NCBI RefSeq assembly: GCF_020882245.1
Contig: NC_083597.1
Coordinates: 15,410,581-15,474,580, forward strand
From: Rhopalosiphum padi
Lineage: Eukaryota > Arthropoda > Insecta > Hemiptera > Aphididae
DNA: 64,000 bases
Direction of reading: 5' to 3'
The notes under the pieces were generated by a model, which saw only the letters and a list, made by a program, of their open reading frames with translations, was not told where the DNA came from and ran no database searches. Of the stretch, positions 11,301-26,300 are shown piece after piece; position 1 is the stretch's first letter, and the number at the start of each line of letters is the position of its first letter. Both the position numbers and the translations under genes were made by a program.

Positions 11301-14300
11301 TTGTATAATAATCCAAATATCCGTATAATAAAAATGTATTCCAAATAATTTTACTAGAAATTTTCACAAAATGTTATTTTTTGTTTATTAATTATTTATT
11401 ATATGACAAAATTTTCAAAATATTTTAACTCATTTTGACATGTCAAATTTTTAGTATTTTTTTCATACATTTCAATAAAAAAATATTTGCTGGGTGAAAA
11501 TTTGTCTAGCTTCAAAAAATTGTTTTTATATCTGTATAAAAATATTAAAAATAAATTGGCAAAATTTTTTTTTATATGCATTTGAAGTTAGAACTTTGAT
11601 GAAATTTATCAAAATTGCAAGAAATCTTAAACTATTTTGTTTTATTTAACTATTTTTATAGTTAGAAATCTATAAAAAATTTCTTTTTATATCTATGTTT
11701 TGAAAATTAAGAACTTTAAAACTTTTTCGTGTATTATATTATTACGAATTTTGTTATACGCAATAATATTTTTGATTTATTTTAAGATAATATCTATTTA
11801 TGTTTTTAATCTACTTTTGCTGTTTTATGGTATTTACAGAAAAATTAAATTAACTTTCGATTTTTATACATTTTTATAATAATTTATACAATTAAAATCA
11901 TAATGCAACAATATTAAAACCATAAAATCTAAAAAATATATAGACAATTATTTTTAATTGAAATTTTAAGTATAAATTTGGACGAAATTAAAATGATATA
12001 TATAAAGAAGTAAAATAAAATAAAACATTATTCGTAGAAACTTAAAGCATTTACGTGAATAATATTATAAATTTTGCAATATGCAACGATATTTTTGATT
12101 AATTTTAAGATAATATTTATTTATATTGTGAATATATTTTTGCAGTATTACTGTATTTATAAATAGATAAAATTAAATTTCGAGTTACATTCATTTTTAT
12201 AATATGGTATACATGTATTCCTATTATTATTTATTATAATAATTAAACACTAAATTATTCAATAAAATGTATATCAACCTAGAATAATACTAAAATAAAA
12301 TAAATGATTTTAATATTTATAATAAAAAAAATATATCACAAAATGTACCGATTGATATTATAATCTATAAGACCGTTTCCACTTAGAGACGTTGTTTGTA
12401 TACATTGATATAATATCATTGAATTATAATTAAAAACACCCATAATAGTGAACCACTTGACACTAATGTATAGCAAAGCGGTACCCACTTGCTTGCCTTT
12501 TTTTTATCATCAGAACGCCATTTTGATGTATATTTTTCATCAACAATACAATTATTGAAAAACGTTTATTATCATCCACAGTTAAATAAAAAAAAAACTA
12601 ACTATTATCGTTATATTTTCAAAAAATTCATCTTTAGATCATTCCATGTACGTATTATTATCGTTTATTATTACAGTTTGAAAACTAATCAGCTTTATAT
12701 TATTATTATATTAATTTATTCCATTTTAATACACATTTTATACTTGAAAATAACACATTAAGATAAACCAAATATTAACCAATATTAAGATTAACCAATA
12801 TGTGCAATGTATAAAAGTAAACATATGATTTACCTTTCTTAAAATTTAAAAAAAAAATATACGACTTACGGTTACGATAGGCCATGACAGAGCGCAATTT
12901 TTTTTTTGTAAAAAAAAACAAAAATAAACACATTCACTTATTCCTTATTATAATTAAACATATATCTAAATACATTAGAATAATATAGTAGAAAACTATA
13001 CCATGTTTAAGATACGTGTGATAATCGCTATACAATACATTTAGATATTCGCATGTTAGAATTATATACACGTTTTCTCATAATCTCTTTCATTTAATAT
13101 ATTTTTTATATTTTTTCCCAATTATTCGTTATTGGTTTATAATTTTCCTTTAAAGATATTTTTAGTCTTAGATTAAGAATACTTATGACATAATACCAAA
13201 AAAAAAGTTAGAACTTTCCCGATAAACTTCAAAGTTTATTATCGTATTTGTGTGAATAAAATTTGGTAGGTACATGATGATTATCGTAGCTATTCAATAT
13301 CAGGCCATAAGGCAAATTAAATCATATTACTACTATATGATTAAAAACTGATTGTTAAATATTAATTTCAAGTATCACACGATGTCACTTTAAAGCTATA
13401 AAAGGGAAGTAACTTTTTTTTTCATTGTACAACTAACAATTAATATTTTAATTGTATTCGTTGTGTTTACACCTGAATTATTTTTATTTAGGTTTGGAAG
13501 ATTTTAACCACAATAAGACATTTTGGTAAAATAAAGCAATTAGGTTAGGTTAGTTTTACGTAATTACAAAATAATAACAGACACAAATTGATAAATAATT
13601 TTATTTTTTATACCTAAGATTAAAAAATATAATAAAATACAATAATATAACCATTAATAGACTTAAAAGTCAACATTATTACGTATGTGTTATGTCAGTC
13701 CTCTTTTTTACTTATAGTGTTATCTAATATAGATTGTATTTTTTTTTTAATAAAATAAAATATAACTGCATGTTTATTCTTGTTTTACAAATATACATCA
13801 AAGCAAAATATTTGCATTCAGAAAAAAAAATTTTAGCTTTAATATTACAGAGTGAACATCATCAAAATATTAAAGGTAAAAATCTTTTCTGTTTTTGTAG
13901 ATCAGTTTTTACGCAGTTAATGTTTTAACATTTAAATTTTATACTAGGTCAGTTCGTTCTGATTTTAAAAGTCAACAACAAAAAATTGGTACTGCTAAAC
14001 GCAAATATTCTACTATAATACTTAATATTTATCTTAAACAGTTACAATATATTATATGAATGTAACGTATTCCCGATTATTTATCTGTTTTCATAAAAAT
14101 AATTACATGACCTTAGATTTAATTTCCTGTGCTAATTTTTGGAAAGTCATTATTATAGCTTATATAGTTATATTATATACCATATTTAAAAGCTATGTTC
14201 AAAGTATAATTTGGCCCATAAGTTGTTTTCAACAGATTTATTATAAAGTCGGGTAATTTTTTCTACAGCAAAAGCGTCAGTTATTCCACGAAAACTTGTT

Positions 14301-17300
14301 GCCATACTTTGGAGGTAAAATACCTGAATCTGCGTTCCAAGCAGACCGCTTGGCATTAAATATGTTGAACAAAGAAGGAATATCTGTACCCGATGGTATT
14401 CTGTTTGAAGCTCGGCCAAAAGAATCGTTTCACCAAAGTCCGCGGAACGATCCAGAACTATCCAACTCAATACTCAAAATGATCCACACGCCAGACACCA
14501 GGTAAACAGAATACCTACATAAAGTAAAATGGTTATATCAGTATATGATATGATTTATTTTGTAAATTGGTATTAGTAGGCTTTGCTTTTAAATAAGTCA
14601 TTAAATTGCATTGTTATTGATCTTTATTCAAGTGTAATTTAATTTACATGTTTATATGTCATATATTTTTAATAACTCCATATTTTCTAAGAATATGTAT
14701 TGTGTACTGGTTATTCTATCATACAATTTTGTTTTTTGTTTGAAGATATTTAAATTATTTAACTAAAGAATTATTATTAAAAAAATTGGATATTATATAA
14801 TATATTATATTAAATAAAAATAATCAATAACAATGTGACTTATTTAAAAGCAAACCCTACCAACATTAATTTCTAAAATAAAGATGTCATGTTTGCTTAT
14901 ATAGTTTAAAAAGATAATATAGGTATTGGAAAAAAATGAGTAAATCTAAATTTTATAAACTTATAAATTTAACTTGTAGTAAAAGTAATAAGTATATAAT
15001 ATTTTTCAAAAATGGTAATTCAAATTCAATAGTTAAAAACCAGTAAATAAAAACACTAATTCAAGTATTATACTTAAAATTAAAAAAAATTAATTCTAAA
15101 TTAAATTCTATACATATTATACATACGGTTTTTAAACCACTTGATTTCTAAAAAATTTCATTCGGTATCATAAGACATTAAATATTATGATACATTCCTC
15201 GATACACACTAATTTGTAATTTTTATTTATAAAATTTATGTTTATAGTGTTTATACTATTATACATAGGAGGTTTTTCTTTAATTTTATAAACAGATACC
15301 TAATATATTAGGCATCTACTAAAATAGTAATTTTTTTATGAATTCAGGACAATCCTGAACCATAATCAGGTGTAGCGTTTCAAGTCAAGTTTTATGTCTT
15401 GAAATTAGGTTTATTCCTTCGGAAGGAAAGTATGATGGTAATAACGAAGTGGAGACAACATATAAAATCTCAATACCCACGTATATGCAAAATTACCAAC
15501 TACCGAAGTTTAGACCAATTACAGAAACGCTTCAGCTACCAGTCCGTCAGATATTCGAGAGCGGATTGTCAATCACTAACTTTAGAGGACAACTAGGAGT
15601 TCCCTTCAACACTATACCAAAGGTAAAATTATCTGTAAAATAATTGTTAATAATCCAATATGGTTTTTTTTTTTACTTATTATTAGGTCCACTAACATAT
15701 TCGTATTCCATAATTTTTAATAAAATTATTAATGTTTCAAGATTCTCTTTCTTATATTTTACACCAGTTTGCAGAAAATATTAAAATATTTAAGTAATAC
15801 TCTTAAACTATTTGCGAAGTTTTACCTTTTTAATTTATTTTACACTGTACATACTCAAACGGGTTTATAAATATTTATAAAATACACGCCAGCGTCATCA
15901 TAATTTAATTTTTCAAAGGATGTACAAATACATACTCGTAATACAAATAAATAATGATATTATATTGAAAAAATATCTTATGATAAAATTAATTTTTTCT
16001 TAAACTCTTTACCAAAACTATAAAATTCATTCAAAATATTTTAAAACATTTATTTATGATATTTAAAAAATAACATAAATATTTTCTCCATTTATTTGTT
16101 TTTATTTGAAGTCCTCAATTCATTAAAACCGTTATACATTAATATACGTAACTTTAACTCATTATTTTGTATTTTATAATTAAAATAATATTATTCATAG
16201 AAAGTATAATTATTTCATAAAAAAAAAAAAATAGTGACTTACGCGAAACGTATTGTTAACTGTATGTGAATTGTTTATGCTATATAATTTTCTATGAACA
16301 ATATACCCATCTAAATTAACGAAATAACTATACATTATATTATATTTTTCGTTATCATTATGTTTTTTTCCATGCACGCTCGACACATTATACGGATGGT
16401 TGCATTACATTTGTCATGATTACTATTAGCATCATTACCATTAGCATCATTAAACCATCATTTTGTGATATTACACAATCACGTTTTAATGAGTCTCCCA
16501 TTTCCAGTTTATTTCAATGAAAACATTTTAATGAACAATTTGAACACAGATATTTTTATTTATTAATTAAATTGTAATACTATCACAATTTAAATCATCA
16601 AAACTATAAATATCTACCTATGAACTTTTTAATTTAAATTTAACTACTATATGAAAACTGAATAGATATATTTTATCCGGCTTAATCCAAGTTTGTTTAA
16701 TTTATCTAAATATCTAATATATTTATCATGTGTATTCTATTAATTATATTGTAATGCATTCACTTAATTATTAATCAAAATATTTTACAGAATAATAATG
16801 TCTTTGATATTAAATTAATTTAAAATATTTAAATAAAATTATGAATAATTAATTATTATAATTAACCAAAATTTTCAGCATTAAGTATTTAAAAAAAGTT
16901 CATTTTAATTTATATTATAAAAAATTTTTATTTTTGTTAAAATTATTTTATAGTTAGGTCTTAGAAAAAAACCAAATACCTAATTATCGAAACAATTAAT
17001 GTCCTGTCATGTAATTCAGACACACATTAATGTTATAATGATTTGACGAATGAGTCATTACTCATTTTTATAACAAAAGTGTCAAATTTGATTGTGGAAT
17101 AAGAAATAGTGAATACTATGTATACCTAGTTGTAAATAGTTGTACTTTCAGTTAATAAAATAGATTAACAAATATTTTCACTCCAATCGACAATAGGTAC
17201 ACGCATGACAAACTCATAACGTATAGTTTTTGATGTGTCGCTTATAACCGTCTACGTAATAGAAAACAATAATAAACGCAATACATAGCCTGTCATTTTC

Positions 17301-20300
17301 CAAAACAGTATAGATAACGGTTTATGAATTATAAGCCTACTGGCTGATTTGTTCTTCAAGCGCTGTATATGTGCCAATACGTGGTGGTCGAGGTTTGGTT
17401 TTCTTTTTCTTGTAGACATTTAAAAATATAATGGATAATATATATATATATATATAAACACTTATTTGTATATAAAATAATAAATGCTATTGCAATATTG
17501 TAACGTTATAGGGTGGGAAGTGAATAAGAAAACCAACACAATGACAATACAACAACAGTTATCCAGTATTAATCATTTATCAATCACCCGAAAAATCCTA
17601 CACCGGAAAATTTAATAGGTAGTCCATTAAACGAGGAAATAATATACTGTCCAAATATATCTTTTTAACACTACTGTTCTGAGAACTTATTGGTATTTCT
17701 TATGTCATAGACCGACAGTCTCTACAATGTACTAATATCAAATCAATTCAATCATTTACAAAGTTATCTCGCGTTTAGTAAAAAAAATAATAGAATACAA
17801 TACACAACCATTATATAAAAAAAAAAAATAATTTGCTACAATTTATTTGTATTATAACGAAACAGCTGATTTCGAAAAAGAATACAATTGATAATCAAAT
17901 TTTGTTGACTTAATGACTGAAATTAATTTACATTTTTTAATGCAATCGATGGCACGATTTAATTATACATATCAACCGTATTTCTACATTCGCGCCGTTT
18001 AAAATACCTTATTGCAATTATTTAATTTTATAATTCATAGACAATGCCTATTTAAATAAAATTGTTATCAGTTCTAAACAATAAATATTAAATTCAAGAT
18101 TGAATTAGGTTTCATCAAAAACGGTCTCCATTACAGAATATTTTAAACGATTTATTATTCTATCTATATTCGTATAACCCGCATACCAATATTATTCAAT
18201 GAGCATTTTAAATTTATAAAATGTTATTATGAAAAAAAAAATTACAAAATATGAGTATATTACTATACATATTATAACTATAATTATTTATCTACGTATA
18301 ATACGAGTTTGATATGAATTTTTATAGGTATTTATTCAATTGTTTATAGTTTAACAATAGTAATTATAGTACAAAGAAAGTATTAAATACATGCTAATGA
18401 AATACCCCTAAATCAACTAAATCATTTACGTCCATTAAAGGAGAAATTACAGTGTTATTTTCTGAAAAAATATAATATTATAGTTAACAGTCTCGGAAAA
18501 AAAAATTGAAACAGTGTAACAAGAAATAGGATTGAAGCATGACAGTGAACTGGGTAGTCTTGATTTTTCTACTTGCATGACTAATTGATTTGGAACTACC
18601 TATATATATATATTATATATTGTGTATATTGTACCTATATTGTGTCTAGAGTTGGCGTATTTACGCATGGGCACTCTTGACAACTTAAAAAAGGGACTCT
18701 TAAATATATAGTTATAGCACATACCTATATTTGATTTCAGTCTAGTCTGAACATTATTTCTCATACGTTTATATTTGTATTTATCTACTACGACCATTTT
18801 CCTTAATTTATGGGCATTTCCAATATGCTAATATAAATTTACAATTATTCAGATGGTCACAACAACATTTGATTAATTTGTACCTAATCTGTTAAATGTA
18901 ATGACCGTATAATCAACAATGCATATTACATAGGTACTTATTATGGATTATACCCTTGCAAATTTTCGAATAGGTTGATTAACTAATACAATGAATTTCA
19001 ACAGAACTTAATATTTTCTATAAATAAAACCAAAACAATAAATAATATGTAAAAATTAAACGGTGTTCCTGTGTAAGCAAACTGAAATTACATGTTTAAT
19101 GAAAACAAAAAATCCGTATGAAAATTTGGTTATTTAAAAAATGTAATATGTTTTTAACTTGTTCTTTTTTTACTCGCAATTATTTTCTAATTTCTTAATT
19201 TAATATTTATGTAATTATCTATAAATTAAATTTTTGTTCTCTTAAACGTGTTCTAAATATCAAACTAGATTAATATTATATGTATATGTGCTATATTATT
19301 TGTCTTGCATTATATTAAAACATTTGATATAACATTAAGGTTAATTAATTTCTTAATTTTTGTTGTAAAATGTATATAGTGTAATGGTGTTAAATAGCTA
19401 ATAAATAAAAAATCATTAAGTAATGTACTGTTTATATGTATATATTTGTGTCCAATTAGAGCTATTATTTAATTTAATAAACAATTGTGTACCGCCATTT
19501 AAACTAATTTAATTAATTTATCAAATAATCGAAACTATCATAACTATTAATAACCATTATTTTTGTAAAAATATTAATAATAATTTAATTATATTAAGGA
19601 TTGATTGAAAAATAAATGTATAAAAAATACTTAATTATTTTGTATTTTGCTTGTGTTATATTGCTTACTTATGTGTAATTTTTTAGAAATTATATTACAA
19701 ACTATTTATTTTAGTATTAATTTTAGTTATATGTGATAATTATACTAATTTTAAATTCTGAAAGCAGCGAAAAATTGATTTTACAGTGATGTGTTTTATT
19801 TTTGCATAAAGTGTTAATCATCATATTTTAAAATGAAAATACTTCAAATTTAGAAGTGGTTTCAAGTATTAAATTGGATTTAGTTGGTACTTTAATAGTC
19901 TAAAATAAAAAATTCTTAATACTTTTCAAAATAACCAGGAAAAATAATAAAAAGACTTAAGGAAAACTGGATTTTTCACAAATAAACAAGTTTTGAACAA
20001 AATGTATTTTTTATTTTGTCATACTTCAAAAACAAAAATCTGTAGAAACTTTAAAATTTTACAAATTATTTATATTATCATTTTCTTTACATGGTATAAT
20101 TTTAAAAATATTTTGTCTTTTTCTAAGCTATTTATAGTTAATTGCCATTTTTTTTTTAATATAAATAAAAATGTTTATGCTTGGTCAAAAAGTTTGAAAA
20201 TTTAGTATAGGGTTCCTTAAAAGTTATTAAGAGTAAAAATTAAAAAAAGTTGTAAAACCACTAAAAATGGTTATGGGCGTTTCAAGTTTAAATATTTACA

Positions 20301-23300
20301 ACATTAATATTCACCCGTAAAATAACTATTTCGCTTCGAAAGAGTTTTGTTGTTTTTGTGTAATTTCAAAAAATAAATACTTTAAATTTTCACCAAATGT
20401 TTATATTATCATTCTCTATACATGGTAAAATTTTAATAATATTTTAACTATTTTTGAGGTATTGTAATACACGACAATTTTTTGATTTTTTTTTTTAAGT
20501 TTATTTCGATAAAAAATTATTTGCAGTGTGAAAATTTTTGCATTTTTTAAAATTTTATACAAGATCTTACATAAATCATCCTCATATTGGCATAAAAATA
20601 TTGAAAATACATAGGTACAACTTTTGAAGTTGGTATTCGGTATTGACTAAAAAATTATAATATAATATAAATAACTATTGTAATAAATAATAATTAAATA
20701 TTTTTAGTATAATAAATTTAATATTTTTGAAAACAAATTAGTACTTACCAATAATTAAAGAAATAACTATAATTGCAATATTAATATAATATCATAAAAT
20801 ACACTTAGTAATTTAGACTAACAGACGGTTTTCGCTCAAAACTATTTTTTCATATTCAATAATTTATCATTTTTTGAATTTAACACTTAGGTAATACATA
20901 ACTCACTCAATGACAATGTACACTCAACACTTTTATTTATTATTTTTATTCAATCTATATTTATAATATTTATACTAAGCATTTAGCATAATATTGTGTT
21001 GTGACTTGGTATACACAAAAAAACGATAATTCAAGCAATTGCTTAGCAAGGGTTGCTGAGGAAACCGCCACAGCCCACCTTGAAATTCCAAGAGAATTTA
21101 TAAATAATTTTAAGTTTCAGAGTTTTGAAGATTTTTAACGTATTAATTACGTTAAACGTAACTATGTATTAAAATTCTAATTCGTATGAAAGCGCCTGCA
21201 AAAATCTATAATGTTATATACCACGTCATCAATGTAATAAACTTAGTAAAGTTAGGCCTCCATATATAATAAATTATCAGCCCTCTCTCCCCAAAGCAAA
21301 GTTATGGCTGCGTTATGTTGATAGTTGGGAGCAAAATCGTCTAAGTATATAACATTTTGTAAAAATGTAATTAAATTTGAAAATGAAAACATTCAAGTTA
21401 ATACTCATAAAAAAAATATCTGGTACTATTGAGCCATGTAACTAATAGATCACCAGGTGTCCCGTTTATCTGGTTGAGCAGAATAATGATATGGGAATTC
21501 CATTGCTTCATTTTATAAGCAATCACAAAATTGCACTGTGACATTCTGTATTTATTTCTTGTTTCTATACAAAACGTTTTGTCGTATTTTTATATATAAT
21601 TACAGGATGTTACGAACAGCTGCAGCTGTATCAAATTTGACATAGTTCTGTATTATACACTACTTAAAACATAATAATGTATTTGAAAAAATACAATGCC
21701 TTATTAAATATATTATATTTTATAATAATTATACGTTTCACTTATGATCAAACTATTGCATTTTTTGTCAAGAACATGAACAACAAATCAAAATAGTTTT
21801 ACAAAAAAAATTAAAGCATATATTTCTATATTTGATTAACCATCATTTTTATTATTAATTTTATATTCTGTGTAGAATGAAAAAAAATTATGGAAAAACG
21901 TTTTTTTTTTTTTTTAACATTTAAGCATTTTGAATTTTTAAATTCACCAAGGTTTTTTACTATATTGGTTTAACTATTTTATTTTAATTGAAAAATATTT
22001 TTGGATGCAATACAATTTTCAAAATATTTAGAATGATTTGTAGCCATTTATACCATCAACCTATTCACATAGATCACACAGTTCAATATATTGTTATTGA
22101 CTTATAACTTATATAAGCTATTAATATTTTAGTATATGCGATTAATTTTTGACAAAATTAGTTCAACTTATTGATTAATTATTAGAAAAATAAATTACTG
22201 ATGACAATTTATTAATAAATTCTCGTTTATAATTACCTAATCAAGTCAATCTAGTATGTACCAGACTTGTATATTATTTATCACACCCTTAACATATCAA
22301 AATTGTACCACATATAGATACATAAATCATAAGATGCAAATAAAGAAAAAATAATTTATTTACAATAAAATAAAATTCAAGTTGTCAGAATCGCTCAGAA
22401 GTCAGAATCGCTTTTCATTATGTACAATGATTTATCATTGAATTTAAATATAACACATATATTATTATAAAGTACTTTTAACAATTACTATACAATAAAA
22501 TGAGTTTTCTGGTTAAGTTTTATTATTTTAAATTTTTATATTGAATATCCGAACCTTAAAGGAAAATATTATATGCTATGTATTTTCATGATATAGCCCC
22601 CATATATTTTAAAGTATAACATAATTTATTGTTATTGTTATTACAACTACGGTATTTATTTCAAAAGTAATTATCATAATTCAAAATATAAAAAACGGTT
22701 TAAAACACAAAAGTAAAATACAAAGATAGTTACATGTTATTATAACTCCGTAAGTGAATTCAAAGAATAGATATTTTAGGCAGACAATGCGTAAATTGAG
22801 CGCACTAATGCAGTTTAATAATAATTAGTGCTTAAAAGGACGTTATACATACATGTGTTTTCGCTGTCTTACTAACGTACATCATTAAAAATTTGCATTT
22901 AGCAGAACATGTTGTTAGTAATATTAGAACCAATTTACCTATAATCAAAATTTAAGGTAAGAATTTTATCTAAGATATGCTATATTATGCTTTTATTTAT
23001 ATTATTATTTTAAAGTGAGTTATAGCTATATACAATTTTACAACTTTAAAATGTTCGTAACTCATTTTAAAATAATAATATCAATAAAAGCATAAGACAT
23101 ATTATCCTAAATAATATTCATACCTTTAATTTTGGTATTAGGTAAATTGACTCCAATATTAAAGTTAACAACATAAAATTTGTTCTGCTAAACGCAAATT
23201 TTCTATGATGTACGTTAGTAAGACAGAGAAAACACATGCGGATATAAGGTCTTTATAAGAGTACGACTCGCCGGAGTCTTATTATCACAGTCTCACAAAC

Positions 23301-26300
23301 GTACGATACAGCAAATTTTTGTTCAGCAGTTCTAATTTTGTGTAATAATCTTTTATATTATAAATAAATTATAGTAAATTGGCCAATTATCGAACTTAAG
23401 CAGGTAATATTAACATACTCTGTGTTTAATCATGGATCTTGTTTTCATATTTTAACTTTTAATTTACGATAATTTACATAACATTTACGCCTTGTCCTAT
23501 CTAACAATTATCGTCGAGATAAAAATTGTATTAAGCTAAAATTTCTCCTAACTTGAAAAAAAAAATTACATACTTAGGTATAACTTGCTTAAAAATTAAA
23601 AAAAAAAATATATCTTGTGGTCAATTAACTTTGTTTTTAAGCTTGCTACTGCACAATTGAATGTACTCAAAACAAAATGTACTATGTAAGACGGAGTCAA
23701 CTGATTCAGGGTGGTATCCTTTTAACGATAAGTGTCAAAGTAGACTGGTATAATATATGAACCAATATATAAACGAAAGAACCCACGCCAACAGCCGGAT
23801 TATATGGTAATGGCTGATACGCAGTTTTTAACTCGACAAACGTCGAAAGCCCATAAACCACGTATGTACGATACGCCCTACAGCTACAGGCGTGTATATA
23901 CTAGAGCTGTGAAAATTTGATTGGAGATCGAATTTCTGATCCAACTAAAACAAATCATGACTAAAAATCTTCATCTAACACTATTAAGTTGATGTTGAAG
24001 TACAATAAGTTAACTTAATACATTACATAAATAAGACCCTGAACTCTCATAGTATAATATTATTTATCATACAAATGATTTATGTGTATCTTTATTCTTT
24101 TTTTCTTTGTTTTAGTAGGTATTTTACTATTAATATTACAGTAGATTGAATTATTATTTACCGAAAAAATTGCATTTAAATATATTATTGTGTTTATAAA
24201 ATAATATAATAATATATACGTAAAAGTTTTATGCCCCCAAGAATAATGTTTTTGGACTACTAAAAAGTAATACATATTGTTATTGTTATTTCATTTCATT
24301 TAAATTTGAACTTAAAATGTTTATAAAAACAAAAAAAAAACTATGTTTGGATACTTTTTAGGTATTACTTTAGCCTTATAATAAAAATAAAATTTTTTAT
24401 ACATTTTCAATTACAAAACAATTATTTCAATATTTTTGTGATTTTGACGATTTTTGTCATTTTTTTATTTGGGACCATGTATTCAACTTTCAACAATTTA
24501 AAACACTTTCATCGACATTTAAAAAGACGTAAAATGGAACAAAAATGGAAAATCTCAAAAGTCTATATTCAAAAAGAATCGAAATATTTTGAAAGGTATA
24601 TTATTTATAGAAAATTAGCATATAAACATTTAGTGAACATTGTAAGTATCTATCAAAGTGTATTTTGATATTTCGAATTGCACTAAAAAAGCAAAACTGA
24701 TTTCGTTGAATACCGAAAATACGTAAACATTCTTGATTTTCCTTATTTATTTTTATCAATTTTATCAGAATCTAAAATAATACTTTACCGGTCTAAATCT
24801 TTCATCTCATGTCTCAAACTATACCACTTCTCAAATTAAAATAGTCACATAGGTGTACTAACAAGTGACAACTTCGATTCACATTTTAAAATTTTTATGT
24901 AAGTACCCGACTATAGGATTATCCTTATATTATGTATTTTAATAATATTAATATTGCAACTGAATATTTCGATAATAAGTTGCATAATAGCTGCTATATA
25001 CCTATCTACTAATAAATAATATTTTTAAATATTAGATACTTACTACTAATTATAATAACTAACAAATAGAAAATATTATCAATTACATTATAGGTCCCTT
25101 ACAAATATATAATTTTATTTTATTCTTAGGGTTGGAAATCATTTGATGCCCGCAGGCCAAGCTCGTTAAATATTCCTAATAAAATCATGGATTTTCGGCA
25201 GAATGAGAACATCCTACCAATGACGAGTTTTGTATGTGGTAGACCTGGGAGAATATATCCAGATCCAGAAACTCAGTGTCAGGTAAAATGTTTTTATTGT
25301 TTTAATATGTTTTTGAAAATATTTATTATTTTTTAGATTATTATAGTTTTTTGTAACACAGTTTGAAATAATATTAATGTATTTTATTCTTTTCAATTCT
25401 TAAACTTTAAAAATTACAAGAAAATAAACAAAACTAGGTAAATCTTTCTGTTATATAGTAGGTTTTGAATGTATATCATTAGTGAATAAATAACTAATGC
25501 ATTTATTAGATTTAAATTCAATAATAAATCATTATTAAACAAAAAATGATTCTTTGCAGAAGCGGAATAGGATTCTAAGTAAAATTCTAATATATATTTG
25601 TATTATTATAATTTTTAATACGGTAAGTTATCATAGTTACTTTTTTTTTGCACAAAACATCGCATAAATTATAAAATTATATAATGTATTATTGTTATAA
25701 ATTAACTTATACATAGATTCGTTGAATATAAATCATACAATTACTTTAAACACAATGAATTTCATTGAATGCATATTGTATACAATAATAATACATGTTA
25801 TTGCAAAAATGTTCAAGTTTTACCAATTAATATTTTTTTTTAATTATAAAATATTAAAAATTTGACAAGAAGTTTTATTTGTATATGTATAATATCATCG
25901 TTTATAATATGATTTTATAGAGTGGGCTTAGCAGTTTAATGAAAACATCGATTTCTCAATTTTTTTTTCTTTGTATTATTTAACATAAATAAATTTAAAA
26001 TAGAAAATACGTAATAAATATATAAAAGAAAAAAGTATTTAATTTTTATGGATTCATATAGGTTCTTTGAAAAAGTATGCTTATGAACTTTTTAAAAATA
26101 TTTAAAATACATATTTGAGTAGTTAAAAAGTATTCAACTAGTTTTACTTAAGTGCTTAACAATACTAACTAAACGTATCTTTATATATAATGTATAATAT
26201 AACTCTTCTGTACGTATATATGTTACTGAACTCTTCAAAAATGCTTTAACAGCTGGATCTAACTTGACCTTTTTGTGTGTGTTTGAGTGGAACTCTGAAT

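Larger units (their letters stand above)
8390..14268 (+). other. Intron 1 of the CPAP1-like gene
   Basis: AT-rich intron of 5.9 kb, about half of it taken up by dispersed-repeat copy B (about 9686-12500) and a fragment of the fold-back family near 13965-14020. I see no other gene in it. Confidence 0.7.
15623..25129 (+). other. Intron 3 of the CPAP1-like gene
   Basis: A 9.5 kb AT-rich intron holding a short tandem repeat, dispersed-repeat copy C and a fragment of it near 22390-22460, and the fold-back element. GC-richer patches near 17340-17420, 21000-21480 and 23750-23900 have no assignable frame. I see no nested gene. Confidence 0.65.

Noticed and set aside
12489..12761. 90-codon plus-strand frame with a hydrophobic C-terminus
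   Set aside because: Made of Tyr/Ile/Leu/Lys from AT-rich DNA at the edge of repeat copy B; no start context, splice site or conservation evidence.
14186..14470. 94-codon minus-strand frame over exon 2 of the chitin-binding gene
   Set aside because: The plus-strand exon has matching acceptor, donor and phases; the minus frame has none and is a shadow.
17345..17410. Short minus-strand stretch reading KKKKTKPRPPRIGTYTALEE
   Set aside because: Only about 25 codons before a stop, with no flanking exon; possibly a relic of a mobile element but too short to call.
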